Below, in pieces: positions 1-8,530 of a DNA stretch of 64,000 nt (position 1 is the first letter of the stretch; the number at the start of each line of letters is the position of its first letter). Source of the stretch: Burkholderiales bacterium (GTDB lineage: Bacteria > Pseudomonadota > Gammaproteobacteria > Burkholderiales > Casimicrobiaceae); assembly GCA_016790165.1 (NCBI GenBank), contig JAEUPL010000003.1:1-64000 (forward strand), in the 5' to 3' direction. Under the pieces are notes generated by a model, which had not been told where the DNA came from, did not search any database, and saw only the letters and a program-made list of their open reading frames with translations. Position numbers and translations under genes: made by a program.

Positions 1-2
1 GG

Positions 3-140
3 AACAACAGCGCCGAGCGCACCGCTTGGCTGCCGTCCTTCCTGGCCTACTACAACGCCCGCAGGCCCCATTCGGCCTTGGGCCACAAGCCTCCAGCTTC
101 CCGACTCAGCGGGAAGAACCTATTGCAACTTAACAGCTAG
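3..140 (+). CDS. IS481-family transposase, C-terminal end (cut by window edge)
   Basis: Reading frame open from the window edge to a TAG at 138-140, 45 residues. It ends a DDE integrase core: the stretch YYNARRPHSALG followed by KPPASRL and a final NLLQLNS is typical of IS481-type transposases, where the last catalytic region is followed by the RPHSALG motif. The N-terminal helix-turn-helix and the DDE residues lie outside the window, so intactness cannot be judged. A terminal inverted repeat should follow within some tens of bases; none can be confirmed without the other end of the element. Confidence 0.8.
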   Translation, partial: NNSAERTAWLPSFLAYYNARRPHSALGHKPPASRLSGKNLLQLNS

Positions 141-334
141 CTCGAGCATTTGGAGAGCGGACGAATCTCGCGATGGCACCCCTCGCCCGTGGCGCACCTC
201 GCCGGTGCGTCGAGGCGGTACGCAATTATTTCAGCTACACGTGCCGCTCGGGGCCGTGCTGCCAAGGATTTCGTTGCCTTGAGCTGGTATCGCCGAGACT
301 TGTGCGAGCAACCGCAGGCATCAGGCTGAAAACT
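141..334. other. Intergenic, IS right flank
   Basis: Between the transposase stop and the convergent barrel-protein gene. It should hold the right end of the IS element. I see no gene, RNA or clear terminator in it. Confidence 0.4.
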
Positions 335-1102
335 TCACAATCGAATCCCAACGCTCAGACGCCACGCATCATCCAACGTGAAATTCGTCTTTGGATCGTA
401 GGCCAGGCGGACGAAGTACTTCGCCCAGTCCCAGGTCACGGTCGCCCCCGCCCGCGCGATGCGGCTCCCGTCGACCAATCCGCGCTTGTACAGCACATCG
501 ACCGTGAGTCGCCTGCTTTCGCCGACCGGTTCCCGCAACGTCAGATGAAAATGCTGTTGATCCGGATTCTGGCGGTTGTCGCGAACGTACGACGCGCTGA
601 GGCTGCGACCGCCGTCCGCGCGGTAGGCAGCGAGTAACGTCCACGAATCGTTTGGGTCGAAATTCAGGTTGTAGTACGGGCGCAGATTGGTGCGACCCAA
701 ACCGGCGCCAGCGACCCAAGTGCTACCGGTCTCGACATTGAGGCTGCCGCCGACGAAACCACCGGACGCGACCTGCACCGAGGGCTGCAAGCGCACGGCC
801 TCACCAAAACTGCGATCCCACCCAGCCCGCCACTGCCGCGCTTCGATTGCCGGTGCCCGAAAATAACCGAGCCAGGCATTGCCGTAATCTGAGGAATGAC
901 GCAGATTGACGTCGACCGCATTGCCGTTCTCGCTCATGCGGTAGTACCCCGCAGTCAGCTTGAACGGATCGTCCCCCGCATGTACAGGCCCTGCCACCAG
1001 CAGTGCCGCGACGGCAAACAGCGGGGGGCACCTGCGCCGACACAAACAAAAACGGGCAGCGAAACGCTGCCCGTCGTTGCTTGCCCTGACTCGATTCGAC
1101 AT
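335..1102 (-). CDS. Secreted outer-membrane beta-barrel protein, YaiO-like
   Basis: 255 residues from ATG 1102. After a hydrophobic signal segment ending GPVHA (cleavage before GDDPF), the mature part is built of alternating amphipathic strands rich in Tyr, Trp and Gly, with a terminal strand WRLSVGIRL, the usual C-terminal beta-signature of outer-membrane barrels. No enzymatic motif is visible. The resemblance to YaiO-type barrels is by general pattern only. The start is uncertain: a strong minus-strand terminator for the upstream thiolase lies at 1041-1074, inside the first codons of this reading. A start further in, for example TTG at 1045 giving a short signal peptide beginning CRRRCPPL, is an alternative; neither start has a clear ribosome binding site. 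Confidence 0.6.
   Translation of the reverse strand: MSNRVRASNDGQRFAARFCLCRRRCPPLFAVAALLVAGPVHAGDDPFKLTAGYYRMSENGNAVDVNLRHSSDYGNAWLGYFRAPAIEARQWRAGWDRSFGEAVRLQPSVQVASGGFVGGSLNVETGSTWVAGAGLGRTNLRPYYNLNFDPNDSWTLLAAYRADGGRSLSASYVRDNRQNPDQQHFHLTLREPVGESRRLTVDVLYKRGLVDGSRIARAGATVTWDWAKYFVRLAYDPKTNFTLDDAWRLSVGIRL
1041..1074 (-). terminator. Rho-independent terminator downstream of bktB-like gene
   Basis: Perfect 10-bp inverted repeat, arms 1052-1061 and 1065-1074, loop of three bases; on the minus strand it is followed by a T-rich run (TTTTTGTTTG). It sits about 55 bases past the thiolase stop and overlaps the proposed 5' end of the next gene. Confidence 0.85.
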
Positions 1103-1128
1103 CGCCGTCGCGCCGAGCAGATCGTCGC

Positions 1129-2313
1129 CTAGAGACGCTCGAACACCGCGGCGATGCCCTGGCCGCCGCCAATGCACATCGTGACAAGCGCGTACTTGCC
1201 ATTCACGCGCTGCAGCTCGTACAGCGCCTTGGTGGCGATCACCGCCCCAGATGCACCAATCGGATGGCCCAGCGCAATCGCTCCGCCGTTCGGGTTGGTC
1301 TTTGCCGGGTTGAGGCCAAGGCCTTTGGCGACGGTCAGGGCCTGTGCAGCGAACGCTTCGTTAGATTCGACAACATCCATCTGATCCACCGACAGTCCGG
1401 CTTTCTTGAGCGCAAGCTTCGACGCCGGAATCGGGCCTTCACCCATCACGTCATTCGGCACGCCGGCGACGGCATACGACACGAGGCGTGCGATCGGTTT
1501 GTACCCGGCGGCCGCTGCCAGACTTGCCTCGCCCAGCACGAAGAACGACGCGCCGTCGTTGATGCCCGATGCGTTGCCAGCGGTGACCGAACCGTCCTTC
1601 TTGAATGCCGGCTTCATCTTGGCAAGCGTTTCGGTTGTCGTGCTGGCCTTAACGTGCTCGTCGGTATCGAATACAACCTCACCCTTGCGCGTCTGCTTGA
1701 CGATCGGCACGATCTGCGACTTGAAATGGCCGGCGGCAATGGCCGCGGCTGCGCGACGGTGCGACTCTGCGGCGAAGGCGTCCTGCTCCTCGCGCGTGAT
1801 ATTCCACTTGGTGGCAAGATTCTCGGCGGTGATGCCCATGTGACCCACGCCGAACGGATCGGTCAACGTGGCGACCATCATATCGATCATCTTGCTATCG
1901 CCCATGCGTGCCCCCGAGCGCAGCGCCGGCGACAGATAGCCGCCGCGCGACATGACTTCCACGCCGCCGCCCACGCCGTAGTCGCAATCGCCGAGCAGAA
2001 TATTCTGTGCGGTCGTGACGATGGCTTGCAGCCCCGAAGAACACAGGCGGTTGACCGCCATGGCGACGGAATCCATCGGCAAACCAGCCTGGATCGATGC
2101 CACGCGCGCCACATACGGGAAGCGACTTTCAGTCGGGATCGTGTTGCCGACCGTGACGTAGTTAATGACCTTAGGGTCGACACCCGAGCGTTCAACGGCC
2201 GCTTTCATGACCGTACCGGCCAGTTCGGCGGGCTCGATATCGCTCAACGTACCGGAAAACGTGCCTACCGCAGAGCGGACTGCACTGAGAACGACGACTT
2301 CACGCTTGGACAT
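1129..2313 (-). CDS. bktB: Acetyl-CoA acyltransferase (beta-ketothiolase, BktB-like)
   Basis: 394 residues, the normal length for a type II thiolase. It catalyses reversible thiolytic cleavage or condensation of acyl-CoAs in the cytoplasm. Seen: the nucleophilic Cys91 in NRLCSSGLQA, the NEAFAAQ loop, His350 in GHPIGASGA and Cys380 in CIGGGQG, that is, the full catalytic triad. The overall run of the sequence resembles the BktB thiolase of Cupriavidus, which accepts longer 3-ketoacyl-CoAs, but specificity cannot be read from sequence. The start ATG is preceded by GGAGG at 8 bases. It lies 163 bases downstream of pdxA on the same strand and ends at a strong terminator. Confidence 0.9.
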   Translation of the reverse strand: MSKREVVVLSAVRSAVGTFSGTLSDIEPAELAGTVMKAAVERSGVDPKVINYVTVGNTIPTESRFPYVARVASIQAGLPMDSVAMAVNRLCSSGLQAIVTTAQNILLGDCDYGVGGGVEVMSRGGYLSPALRSGARMGDSKMIDMMVATLTDPFGVGHMGITAENLATKWNITREEQDAFAAESHRRAAAAIAAGHFKSQIVPIVKQTRKGEVVFDTDEHVKASTTTETLAKMKPAFKKDGSVTAGNASGINDGASFFVLGEASLAAAAGYKPIARLVSYAVAGVPNDVMGEGPIPASKLALKKAGLSVDQMDVVESNEAFAAQALTVAKGLGLNPAKTNPNGGAIALGHPIGASGAVIATKALYELQRVNGKYALVTMCIGGGQGIAAVFERL

Positions 2314-2476
2314 GTTGGGTTCCTCCAGATGTGCGCCCCACCAGACAGGGCAAAAGGCGCGATTAGCACGATGCTTGGGCGATAGTATGCCCGCACGCGC
2401 TGACTCGTAGCTTTCGACGCCCGCACCCCGTGAATTCGTCGGCCTCGGCGACGGCAGACGCGCGTGGCAACGCTCT

Positions 2477-3469
2477 TTAGACGCGGCTGTGCGCCATGCG
2501 GCACGCCAGCGCGAAGGCGTTTTTCATGGCACCCATGTTTGCGATGCCCTGTCCGGCGATGTCGTAAGCCGTGCCGTGGGCGGGCGTTGTTACCGGGATC
2601 GGCAACCCGCCCTGCACCGTGACACCGCGCTCGAAGCCCATGAGCTTCATCGCGATCTGCCCCTGATCGTGATACATGGTCACGATGCCATCGTACTGGC
2701 CGTTTCTGGCCCGCACGAAGATCGTATCGGCCGGGAACGGCCCGTCCACCGCGCAGCCACGCGAGCGCGCTAGCGCAATGCCGGGCTCGATGACGTCGCC
2801 TTCCTCGCGACCGTAATTGCCGTTGTCGCCATTGTGCGGGTTGAGCCCGCATACAGCCACTCGCGGTTGCGACTTGCCTGCAGCACGCAGCGAATCCGTG
2901 ATCAGCTGGGCCGCGTCGGCGACGCCCTCGGGAGTCAGCAGGTTGCTCACGTCCCTGAGCGCCACATGCGATGTCACGCGCGAGGTCCAGAGCGTGTCGA
3001 GCACATTGAGTTCGCCGGTGTAGCGGTGACAGCCCAGCAGATCTTCGAACCAGCGCAGCTCATCCTGCTGCTGCATGCCGCCGGCCCGCAGCGCGCCCTT
3101 ATTGAGCGGCGCGAAGCAAAGCGCATCGGTCACGCCTCGCTGTGTGAGTTGAGCACCCAGCGTGAGCATGTCGAGCATGAACTTGCCGTTGTCCGCCCTC
3201 GCCTGTCCGATTGCGAAACCGCTCGCGTCAATCCCGGGCCAGTCCACCATCACTGGCGTGGGCTCCGACGCCGGGACGATATCGTCGGGCGCAACGACGG
3301 CCAGGTCAAGCCGGATCCCCGTCGCCCGCATCGCGTCGGCAAGCACGGCGCGGCTGCCGATCACGAAGATGTGTGCATCACTGGCAGCAGTATCGGCCAG
3401 CAGCTTGACCACCAGCTCCGGGCCGACGCCCGCCGGATCGCCGATCACCAGTGCAATCTTGGGTTTCAT
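2477..3469 (-). CDS. pdxA2: PdxA-family 4-phosphate dehydrogenase (likely PdxA2-type)
   Basis: 330 residues. Family reaction: NAD-dependent oxidation and decarboxylation of 4-hydroxythreonine-4-phosphate (PdxA) or of D-threonate/D-erythronate 4-phosphate (PdxA2), metal dependent. Seen: the N-terminal IGDPAGVGPE motif, the VTSHVALRDV histidine segment, MYHDQGQIAMK with the metal-binding His/Asp, and the GTAYDIAGQG C-terminal motif. Its place in an operon with three solute-binding proteins, away from pyridoxine genes, argues for the four-carbon sugar-acid role rather than B6 synthesis. The usual partner kinase (DUF1537) is not in the window. Stops 24 bases from the gene upstream, so co-transcription is likely. 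Confidence 0.85.
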   Translation of the reverse strand: MKPKIALVIGDPAGVGPELVVKLLADTAASDAHIFVIGSRAVLADAMRATGIRLDLAVVAPDDIVPASEPTPVMVDWPGIDASGFAIGQARADNGKFMLDMLTLGAQLTQRGVTDALCFAPLNKGALRAGGMQQQDELRWFEDLLGCHRYTGELNVLDTLWTSRVTSHVALRDVSNLLTPEGVADAAQLITDSLRAAGKSQPRVAVCGLNPHNGDNGNYGREEGDVIEPGIALARSRGCAVDGPFPADTIFVRARNGQYDGIVTMYHDQGQIAMKLMGFERGVTVQGGLPIPVTTPAHGTAYDIAGQGIANMGAMKNAFALACRMAHSRV

Positions 3470-3493
3470 CGCGAGATTGGTCCGGTTCGATCG

Positions 3494-4492
3494 TCAATCG
3501 AGCTTCACGTTGGCATCCCGGATGAGCTTGCCGAAGCGCTCGTACTCGCTGCGATTGAGCGTGGCGAACTGTTCCACTGTCATGCCTCCGGGGTCGCCGC
3601 CCAGTCCACGGAGCCGCGCCTGCACATCGGCCAGTTTCAGGACACGCTGCGTCTCGTCGACCAGGCGGTTTACCACTTCCTTTGGTGTGCCGTTGGTCAC
3701 GTACAGACCGTACCACGTCGTCATCTCCGCGGCGGGATGGCCCAGCTCGGTCAATGTCGGCACCTCCGGCAACTCGACAGAGCGGCGCGGCGACGTGACC
3801 GCCAACGGCTTTAGCTTGCCGCCCTTGATGTGCCCCATGGCCGACGACGTGGTGTCGAGCATGATTTGCACACTGCCCGCGATCAAATCCAGATGCGCCT
3901 GTGCACTCCCCTTGTACGGCACATGCGACATCTGGGTTCCGGTCGCCAGCTTGAACGCCTCCCCGGCGAGATGTTGGGTACTGCCAACGCCGCTCGATGC
4001 GTAGCTGAAGGCGCCCGGCTTCGCCTTCATCATCGCCACCAGCTCCTTGACGTCTTTCGCACCGACTTGCGCGTTGATCACCAACACGTTGGGCACGGTC
4101 ACGATAAGGGCGATCGGAGTCAGGTCCTTGAGCGGGTCAAAGCCGAGTTTGATCAAATGCGGAGCAATGGCTTGCCCGGTGTTGGTCGCCACCAGGAGCG
4201 TGTGGCCGTCGGCGGGCGCTTTGGCCGTTACGTCAGCGGCAATGGTGTTGGAGGCGCCGGGTCGGTTTTCCACGACGAAGGGTTGCTTCAACTCGGCAGC
4301 AAACTTCTCTGCCAGCATACGTGCGATGATGTCGGTCCCGCCACCGGGCGAAGCGCCCACCATGATCTTGACCGGCCGGCTCGGATAGCCTTGCGCACTG
4401 GCCGGGATCGCGCTCGAAACCATGACGATGGGAACCACCACCACCATCCATGCTGCGCGCATCCGCGCTAAAACTCCCTGCGTCTGACACAT
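3494..4492 (-). CDS. Bug-family (TTT) periplasmic solute-binding protein
   Basis: 332 residues. N-terminal signal peptide (hydrophobic VVVVPIVMVSSAIPASAQ, cut after AQ), then GYPSRPVKIMVGASPGGGTD, the typical Bug/TctC opening, and the VENRPGASN segment that helps bind carboxylates. Such proteins deliver organic acids to TctAB-type permeases; no TctA/TctB is encoded nearby, as is common for Burkholderiales Bug proteins. Start chosen at the second ATG because the first ATG (4504) is part of the GGAGG that serves it 5 bases away. Twenty bases separate it from the gene upstream. Confidence 0.88.
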   Translation of the reverse strand: MCQTQGVLARMRAAWMVVVVPIVMVSSAIPASAQGYPSRPVKIMVGASPGGGTDIIARMLAEKFAAELKQPFVVENRPGASNTIAADVTAKAPADGHTLLVATNTGQAIAPHLIKLGFDPLKDLTPIALIVTVPNVLVINAQVGAKDVKELVAMMKAKPGAFSYASSGVGSTQHLAGEAFKLATGTQMSHVPYKGSAQAHLDLIAGSVQIMLDTTSSAMGHIKGGKLKPLAVTSPRRSVELPEVPTLTELGHPAAEMTTWYGLYVTNGTPKEVVNRLVDETQRVLKLADVQARLRGLGGDPGGMTVEQFATLNRSEYERFGKLIRDANVKLD

Positions 4493-4524
4493 TGCTTCCT
4501 CCATTGGGTGTTGCTGATGCCGCT

Positions 4525-5379
4525 TCAGTCCTTCGCCGCTGCCGGAGCTACGGTCGCGCCCTGAATGCCGTGTCGGACCAGTGACGCGGCGACGAAGCCA
4601 CTTGCCTTCATCTCCTCGATGAATGCCTTGAGATAGTCGCTCGCGACGCCTCGGGCGCGCGGCGTGCCCATCGCCTGATTGATCGCCATGAAGCGGCCCG
4701 GCAGCAAGCGCAATCCAGCGAAACGCGCCGCGTCCATTTGCAGCTGTTGCTTGACGCCGGCGGCGACATCGAGGTTTTGCGCGATGAAGGTGTCGGTGAC
4801 CGCCTGGGAAGTGCTCGCGTGAACGATCTTCGCGTTCTTCAATTGCCGCGAAAGGTACAGGTCGTAGGCACTGCCCTTCGCTGCGGCGACGCGGATTCCG
4901 GTACGGTCGACCTCGTCATTGGCGCGTAACGGAGAACCCTCTCGCACCAGATACGCGCCCTCGATCACCACATACGGGGCGGTGTAGGCGGTGGTGACTG
5001 CGCGTTCCGGATCAATAGCTACGAAGGCAATCGCCACTTCGTTGGCGCTGACCGCCTCGACCACCTTGCCTGCCGCCTGGAACGGGACGAGCTCCACCAT
5101 GACGCCGAGACGACGGCCCAGCTCTCGCGCGAGGTCAACGGACACGCCGACCGGTTCGCTGGTTGCTGGGTCACGGTTGGCGAGAATCGGATTTCCAAAA
5201 TTGATCGCCGCGAGAAGGCGGCCGTCCGGCGCCAGTGCGCGTACGACTTCGCGCGGCGGCGCGGACTGGGCGGGCGCCATCACCGTGCTGCAGCCCGCAA
5301 GCAGCGCCAGGCCGAACCAGACCACACCTCGCTCCGCGAGCGATCGTCGCCGCCTGGCGCCATGTGACAGTAGAAACAT
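4525..5379 (-). CDS. Extracellular solute-binding lipoprotein, family 3 type
   Basis: 284 residues from ATG 5379 (AGG 7 bases upstream). Signal sequence with lipobox LLAGC, so probably a lipoprotein. The mature part has the class 3 amino-acid-binding fold pattern: EPVGVSVDLARELGRRLG near the N-terminus, then the AIAFVAIDPERA and TAYTAPYVVIEGAYLV segments. It would bind a polar amino acid or related small molecule in the periplasm. No permease or ATPase of the polar amino-acid type lies nearby; it sits between two Bug proteins in the pdxA operon, suggesting a sensing or scavenging role within that set (inference). Confidence 0.8.
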   Translation of the reverse strand: MFLLSHGARRRRSLAERGVVWFGLALLAGCSTVMAPAQSAPPREVVRALAPDGRLLAAINFGNPILANRDPATSEPVGVSVDLARELGRRLGVMVELVPFQAAGKVVEAVSANEVAIAFVAIDPERAVTTAYTAPYVVIEGAYLVREGSPLRANDEVDRTGIRVAAAKGSAYDLYLSRQLKNAKIVHASTSQAVTDTFIAQNLDVAAGVKQQLQMDAARFAGLRLLPGRFMAINQAMGTPRARGVASDYLKAFIEEMKASGFVAASLVRHGIQGATVAPAAAKD

Positions 5380-5502
5380 TTCCGCACCTGGTCCTCTCTT
5401 GTCGTGAATCAACGCGATATTCCGGCGGCGGAGGGCGCTGGCCGCGAGCGCATCAACTTGACGAGTTCAACACACGTCCTGTCGATTCGCTGCGGCGGCG
5501 CT

Positions 5503-6498
5503 TCACTCCACCTTGCCGATTCGCTGGACGACCTCCGCCATCTTGCGTGCATCGGCATCCCAGTATTGCCGGAAGGCCGGCGCGTCGAGATAGGCGAGCG
5601 GTGTCTGCAGCGCGACGAAGGCCTGCCGAAAAACAGGGTCATCCTGCGCGTCGCGGGCGGCCTTGCGAAGGGCGGCCACTACCACCTCTGGCGCGCCAGC
5701 CGGCGCGAACAGTCCAGACCACTGCGCATAGTCCGTCGTCATGCCCAGTTCGCGCAACGTCGGCACGTCGGGCAATGCGGCGTGCCGCTCGGTGCCCCAA
5801 TTGGCCAGCACGCGCAACTTGCCGGCCTTCACGTGCTGCACCACGGTGGACGGGCCGGTCGCAACCGCATCCAGCGTTCCGCCGAGCAGTGCGGTAACGG
5901 CGGGGGCAGCGCCGGTGAACGGCACGTGCGTCATGCTGATGCCGGCGTTTGCGGCGAGCATTTCCATCGGAACGTGCATGGTGCCGTAATTCCCTGACGA
6001 GCCGTAGTTGAGTTTTTTCGGATTGGCCCTGGCATACGCCGCCCACTCGGCGAAGTTCTTCCACGGCGCCTCGGAGCGCACCGCCAGCACGACCGGATCG
6101 GCGGTAAAACGCGCGATGGGCACCAACTGGTCGAGCTGGAACATGGGTGCCCGCCCGAGCACACGATCCGCCTCCGGGATCACGGAAATCGACGAGAGCG
6201 CCAGCAGAAGTGTGTAGCCGTCCGGCTTCGCCTTCGCCACGTAAGCCATGCCGATGCCACCGCCCGCACCCTGCTTGTTCTCGATCACGACGGGCTGCCC
6301 AAGCTGTTTGCCAAGCGCCTGCGCCACCGGTCGCGCCACGTTGTCGGCCACGCCGCCGGGCGGGAACGGAACGATCAGCGTGATGGTGCGCGACGGAAAC
6401 TCCTGCGCCTGCCCCGTGGCGGCCAGTAAAGCGATGATCATTGCCACGACCCACCTGGCCGCGCTGGTTGACGGTTTCCCCCCGAATTGATGCCTCAT
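5503..6498 (-). CDS. Bug-family (TTT) periplasmic solute-binding protein
   Basis: 331 residues from ATG 6498, which has GGAGG 8 bases upstream; an in-frame GTG at 6525 is less likely. Signal peptide ends GQAQ, followed by EFPSRTITLIVPFPPGGVAD and VIENKQGAGGGIG, both hallmarks of the Bug/TctC fold. It is first in the minus-strand set Bug, family 3 binding protein, Bug, pdxA. The substrate is unknown; carboxylic acids are usual for the family. It diverges from the DUF3617 genes, and the 345-base gap between them must hold both promoters. Confidence 0.88.
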   Translation of the reverse strand: MRHQFGGKPSTSAARWVVAMIIALLAATGQAQEFPSRTITLIVPFPPGGVADNVARPVAQALGKQLGQPVVIENKQGAGGGIGMAYVAKAKPDGYTLLLALSSISVIPEADRVLGRAPMFQLDQLVPIARFTADPVVLAVRSEAPWKNFAEWAAYARANPKKLNYGSSGNYGTMHVPMEMLAANAGISMTHVPFTGAAPAVTALLGGTLDAVATGPSTVVQHVKAGKLRVLANWGTERHAALPDVPTLRELGMTTDYAQWSGLFAPAGAPEVVVAALRKAARDAQDDPVFRQAFVALQTPLAYLDAPAFRQYWDADARKMAEVVQRIGKVE

Positions 6499-6843
6499 TG
6501 CCGCGCCCTCCACTGCCCGACGCACGCTCGCGTGCTAACGTCCAACTGATCGCGGTTATAGCCGACGGCGACGCCTTTTCGTGCGCTACGGCTCGAAACC
6601 ATTCCCTGAAACTGATCGCGGGAACAACTTTTCGCATCCAATCGCCGCCCGCTGGTCGATGCAGGCCGATTTTCTTATAAGTCGACCTGCGTCATTGGCC
6701 GCTCACCGTGACTGTCGCTTTTCGTCGCGCGAAGGCGTCTATCTGACGTGCCGTATTGCTCGCGGTCCAGCCGCCGTGTCTACCTTTTGCACGGCCCCGC
6801 CGTTGCTGCTTGGCTAAACTTTCACACTTACAACGAGGTACTC
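6499..6843. other. Divergent intergenic region with repeat copy
   Basis: Region between the divergent Bug gene and first DUF3617 gene. It holds one copy of the 66-nt dispersed repeat (6623-6688). Promoters for both directions should lie here, but I cannot point to convincing -35/-10 pairs. Confidence 0.4.
6623..6688 (+). repeat. Dispersed 66-nt intergenic repeat, copy 1
   Basis: Starts AACAACTTTT and ends GTCGACCT. Conserved blocks and spacing match three other copies: CTTTT, then GGTC 26 bases from the C of CTTTT, then 23 bases, then GTCGAC. By hand count it matches copy 2 at 41 of 66 positions without gaps. Confidence 0.65.
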
Positions 6844-7287
6844 ATGATTCGAATGCTCGCCCTGTCGTCCGCCGCCGTTCTGGCGTTCTCGCTGAATGTT
6901 GCCAGCGCACAAGTGCCGAAGATCAACTCTGAACCCGGCAAGTGGAGCTACAGCACGCGAACAGAAATTCCGGGCATGGGCAGCATCCCGATGAGTTTTG
7001 AGCAGTGCGTGACGCAGAAGGACGTCGACGAGGGCCGCAACCTCGCGGCGCAGAAAGACGCCGGCATGGACTGCAAGTACCAGGATCTCAAGGTCACGGG
7101 CAACCGCTATCAGTTCACCGCCGTCTGCACAGGCAAAAATCTGCCGGAACCGATGGTCATGAACTACGACATGACTGCCAGCCCCAGCCAGTTCGACGCC
7201 AGGATGACGATGACTGGCGGCAACACGAAAGCCATGGGCGGCAAGATGAACATGACGATGTCGGCCAAGCGCGTCGGAGGGTGCTAG
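6844..7287 (+). CDS. DUF3617-family secreted protein 1
   Basis: 147 residues. Signal peptide (LSSAAVLAFSLNVASAQ) followed by EPGKWSYSTRTEIPGMG, the opening of DUF3617 proteins (PGxWEYxxxxxxPG). Two further cysteines (FEQCVTQ, MDCKYQ) are the conserved pair in this family and C-terminal GGC adds another. The function of DUF3617 is unknown; proteins are periplasmic. The start ATG has GAGG at 7 bases. It is the first of three adjacent DUF3617 genes, the next beginning one base after this stop. Confidence 0.8.
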   Translation: MIRMLALSSAAVLAFSLNVASAQVPKINSEPGKWSYSTRTEIPGMGSIPMSFEQCVTQKDVDEGRNLAAQKDAGMDCKYQDLKVTGNRYQFTAVCTGKNLPEPMVMNYDMTASPSQFDARMTMTGGNTKAMGGKMNMTMSAKRVGGC

Positions 7288-7288
7288 C

Positions 7289-7852
7289 GTGATCCCCCGC
7301 GCCCGCTCGCCGTCAATGCTGACCACAAAGATGACGGCGCTGGTAGGCGCCCTCCTCGCCTGCGTCGGCGCGTCGGCGCAGGACTTCCCGGCCCGCAAGC
7401 CCGGCTTGTGGGAGATCGTGATCGAATCGGAAACGCGTGGCACCGCCATGACTACGCGGATGTGCATCGATCCGAGCGTGGACCGGCGCATGATGGAGCG
7501 CGGCCATGCGATGAACGGGCCTGGCGGCCGCATGCAGTGCAGCAAACGCGACATCAAGGCCACCGCCAGCGGCGTAACGATCGATTCGGTTTGTACGCTC
7601 GGCGAGCGCACAATGACCACACACGCCGAAACGGTTTTTCAGGGAAATGGCGCCTATCGGACGGTGATTGACAGCAAGACCACACCGCCGATTGCGGGTC
7701 GCGGCGATTCGCGCGTGGTTCAAAACGCGAAGTGGGTTTCCGCCTGTCCAACCGACTGGAAGCCTGGCGACATGGAAACACCCATGGGCAAATTCAATGT
7801 CAACGCAATGATCGGTGATGGCTCGGGTGCCCGTTCCGCAGGCAAGCCGTGA
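7289..7852 (+). CDS. DUF3617-family secreted protein 2
   Basis: 187 residues from GTG 7289, chosen because GGAGG stands at 7276-7280, inside the end of the preceding gene, 8 bases from the GTG. Signal peptide ends ASAQ. The mature part opens PARKPGLWEIVIE and contains TRMCIDPSV, MQCSKRDIK and VCTLGERT, the regular DUF3617 cysteine layout. A late SACPTDWKPGDM segment is also typical. Function unknown. Translation is probably coupled to both neighbours: one base after gene 1 and overlapping gene 3. Confidence 0.8.
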   Translation: MIPRARSPSMLTTKMTALVGALLACVGASAQDFPARKPGLWEIVIESETRGTAMTTRMCIDPSVDRRMMERGHAMNGPGGRMQCSKRDIKATASGVTIDSVCTLGERTMTTHAETVFQGNGAYRTVIDSKTTPPIAGRGDSRVVQNAKWVSACPTDWKPGDMETPMGKFNVNAMIGDGSGARSAGKP

Positions 7853-8394
7853 TGGCACCGTCTCGACGTCCGAACAGACCCGCATTGTTCGCAACGACGC
7901 TGCTGGGAGCCGTTTTGCTTTGTCCAGTCTCCGCGCAGATGCCCGGCGAGTGGCGCTACGTCATCGCCACGGAAATGAAGGACATCCCGCCCGACATGCG
8001 GATCAATTTTCCGACCATCAATTTCTCGGTCTGCCGTAATGCGTCGGATTTTGAGAACGGCACTGCGTTCGCGCTGCAAACGCTTGCAACCAGCGCAGAG
8101 CGCTGCCCCAGCACCGATTTCGAGCGCACGCCAACGCTCCACGGCGGATCAAACAAGTCATCAGCGAGCGCCGCAGCGACGATTCGCTTTCGTTATGCCT
8201 GCGACGGCGGCAAGACCCTCGATGGCATCGCACACGGGCAGGTGGCGGCCAAACGCTTCGACATTGCACTGGAGTCGCGCTATATCCCCGCCTCGCAGGG
8301 CGTTGAGCGCGTGCGGCAGCAGATGACGGGCACCTGGCTCGGGCCGTGCAAAGTCAAGCCGGATGCGGACGATCTGAAGGTCAAAGGCAAATAG
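7849..8394 (+). CDS. DUF3617-family secreted protein 3
   Basis: 181 residues from GTG 7849 (or 180 from the adjoining ATG 7852), overlapping the stop of the preceding gene. Signal peptide with LLGAVLLCPVSAQ, then MPGEWRYVIATEMKDIPPDM, the family opening. Conserved cysteines appear in FSVCRNASD, ERCPSTDFE and RYACDGGK. Function unknown. The three paralogues have diverged too far for simple recent duplication. No terminator is evident in the 136 bases before arsS. Confidence 0.75.
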   Translation: MMAPSRRPNRPALFATTLLGAVLLCPVSAQMPGEWRYVIATEMKDIPPDMRINFPTINFSVCRNASDFENGTAFALQTLATSAERCPSTDFERTPTLHGGSNKSSASAAATIRFRYACDGGKTLDGIAHGQVAAKRFDIALESRYIPASQGVERVRQQMTGTWLGPCKVKPDADDLKVKGK

Positions 8395-8530
8395 TCCACG
8401 GCGAGTCCGCCCCTTCCCAATTCGCGTGCACGTCGGCTTGTAAGGATTCGATCATTGCCGCGACTGTTTCATGGCATCGGTTTGCTAACCTAGGCCGCCG
8501 AATCGCACCACCTCCCTCTTCTGGATCGCT

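Noticed and set aside
173..637. Plus-strand reading frame overlapping the barrel-protein gene
   Set aside because: Arginine-rich shadow of the minus-strand gene with no family features and no binding site.
1264..2385. Long plus-strand frame opposite the thiolase gene
   Set aside because: Antisense shadow in GC-rich coding DNA; the thiolase is clearly the real gene. The same holds for the long frames opposite livG, pheT, the double permease and the S9A peptidase.
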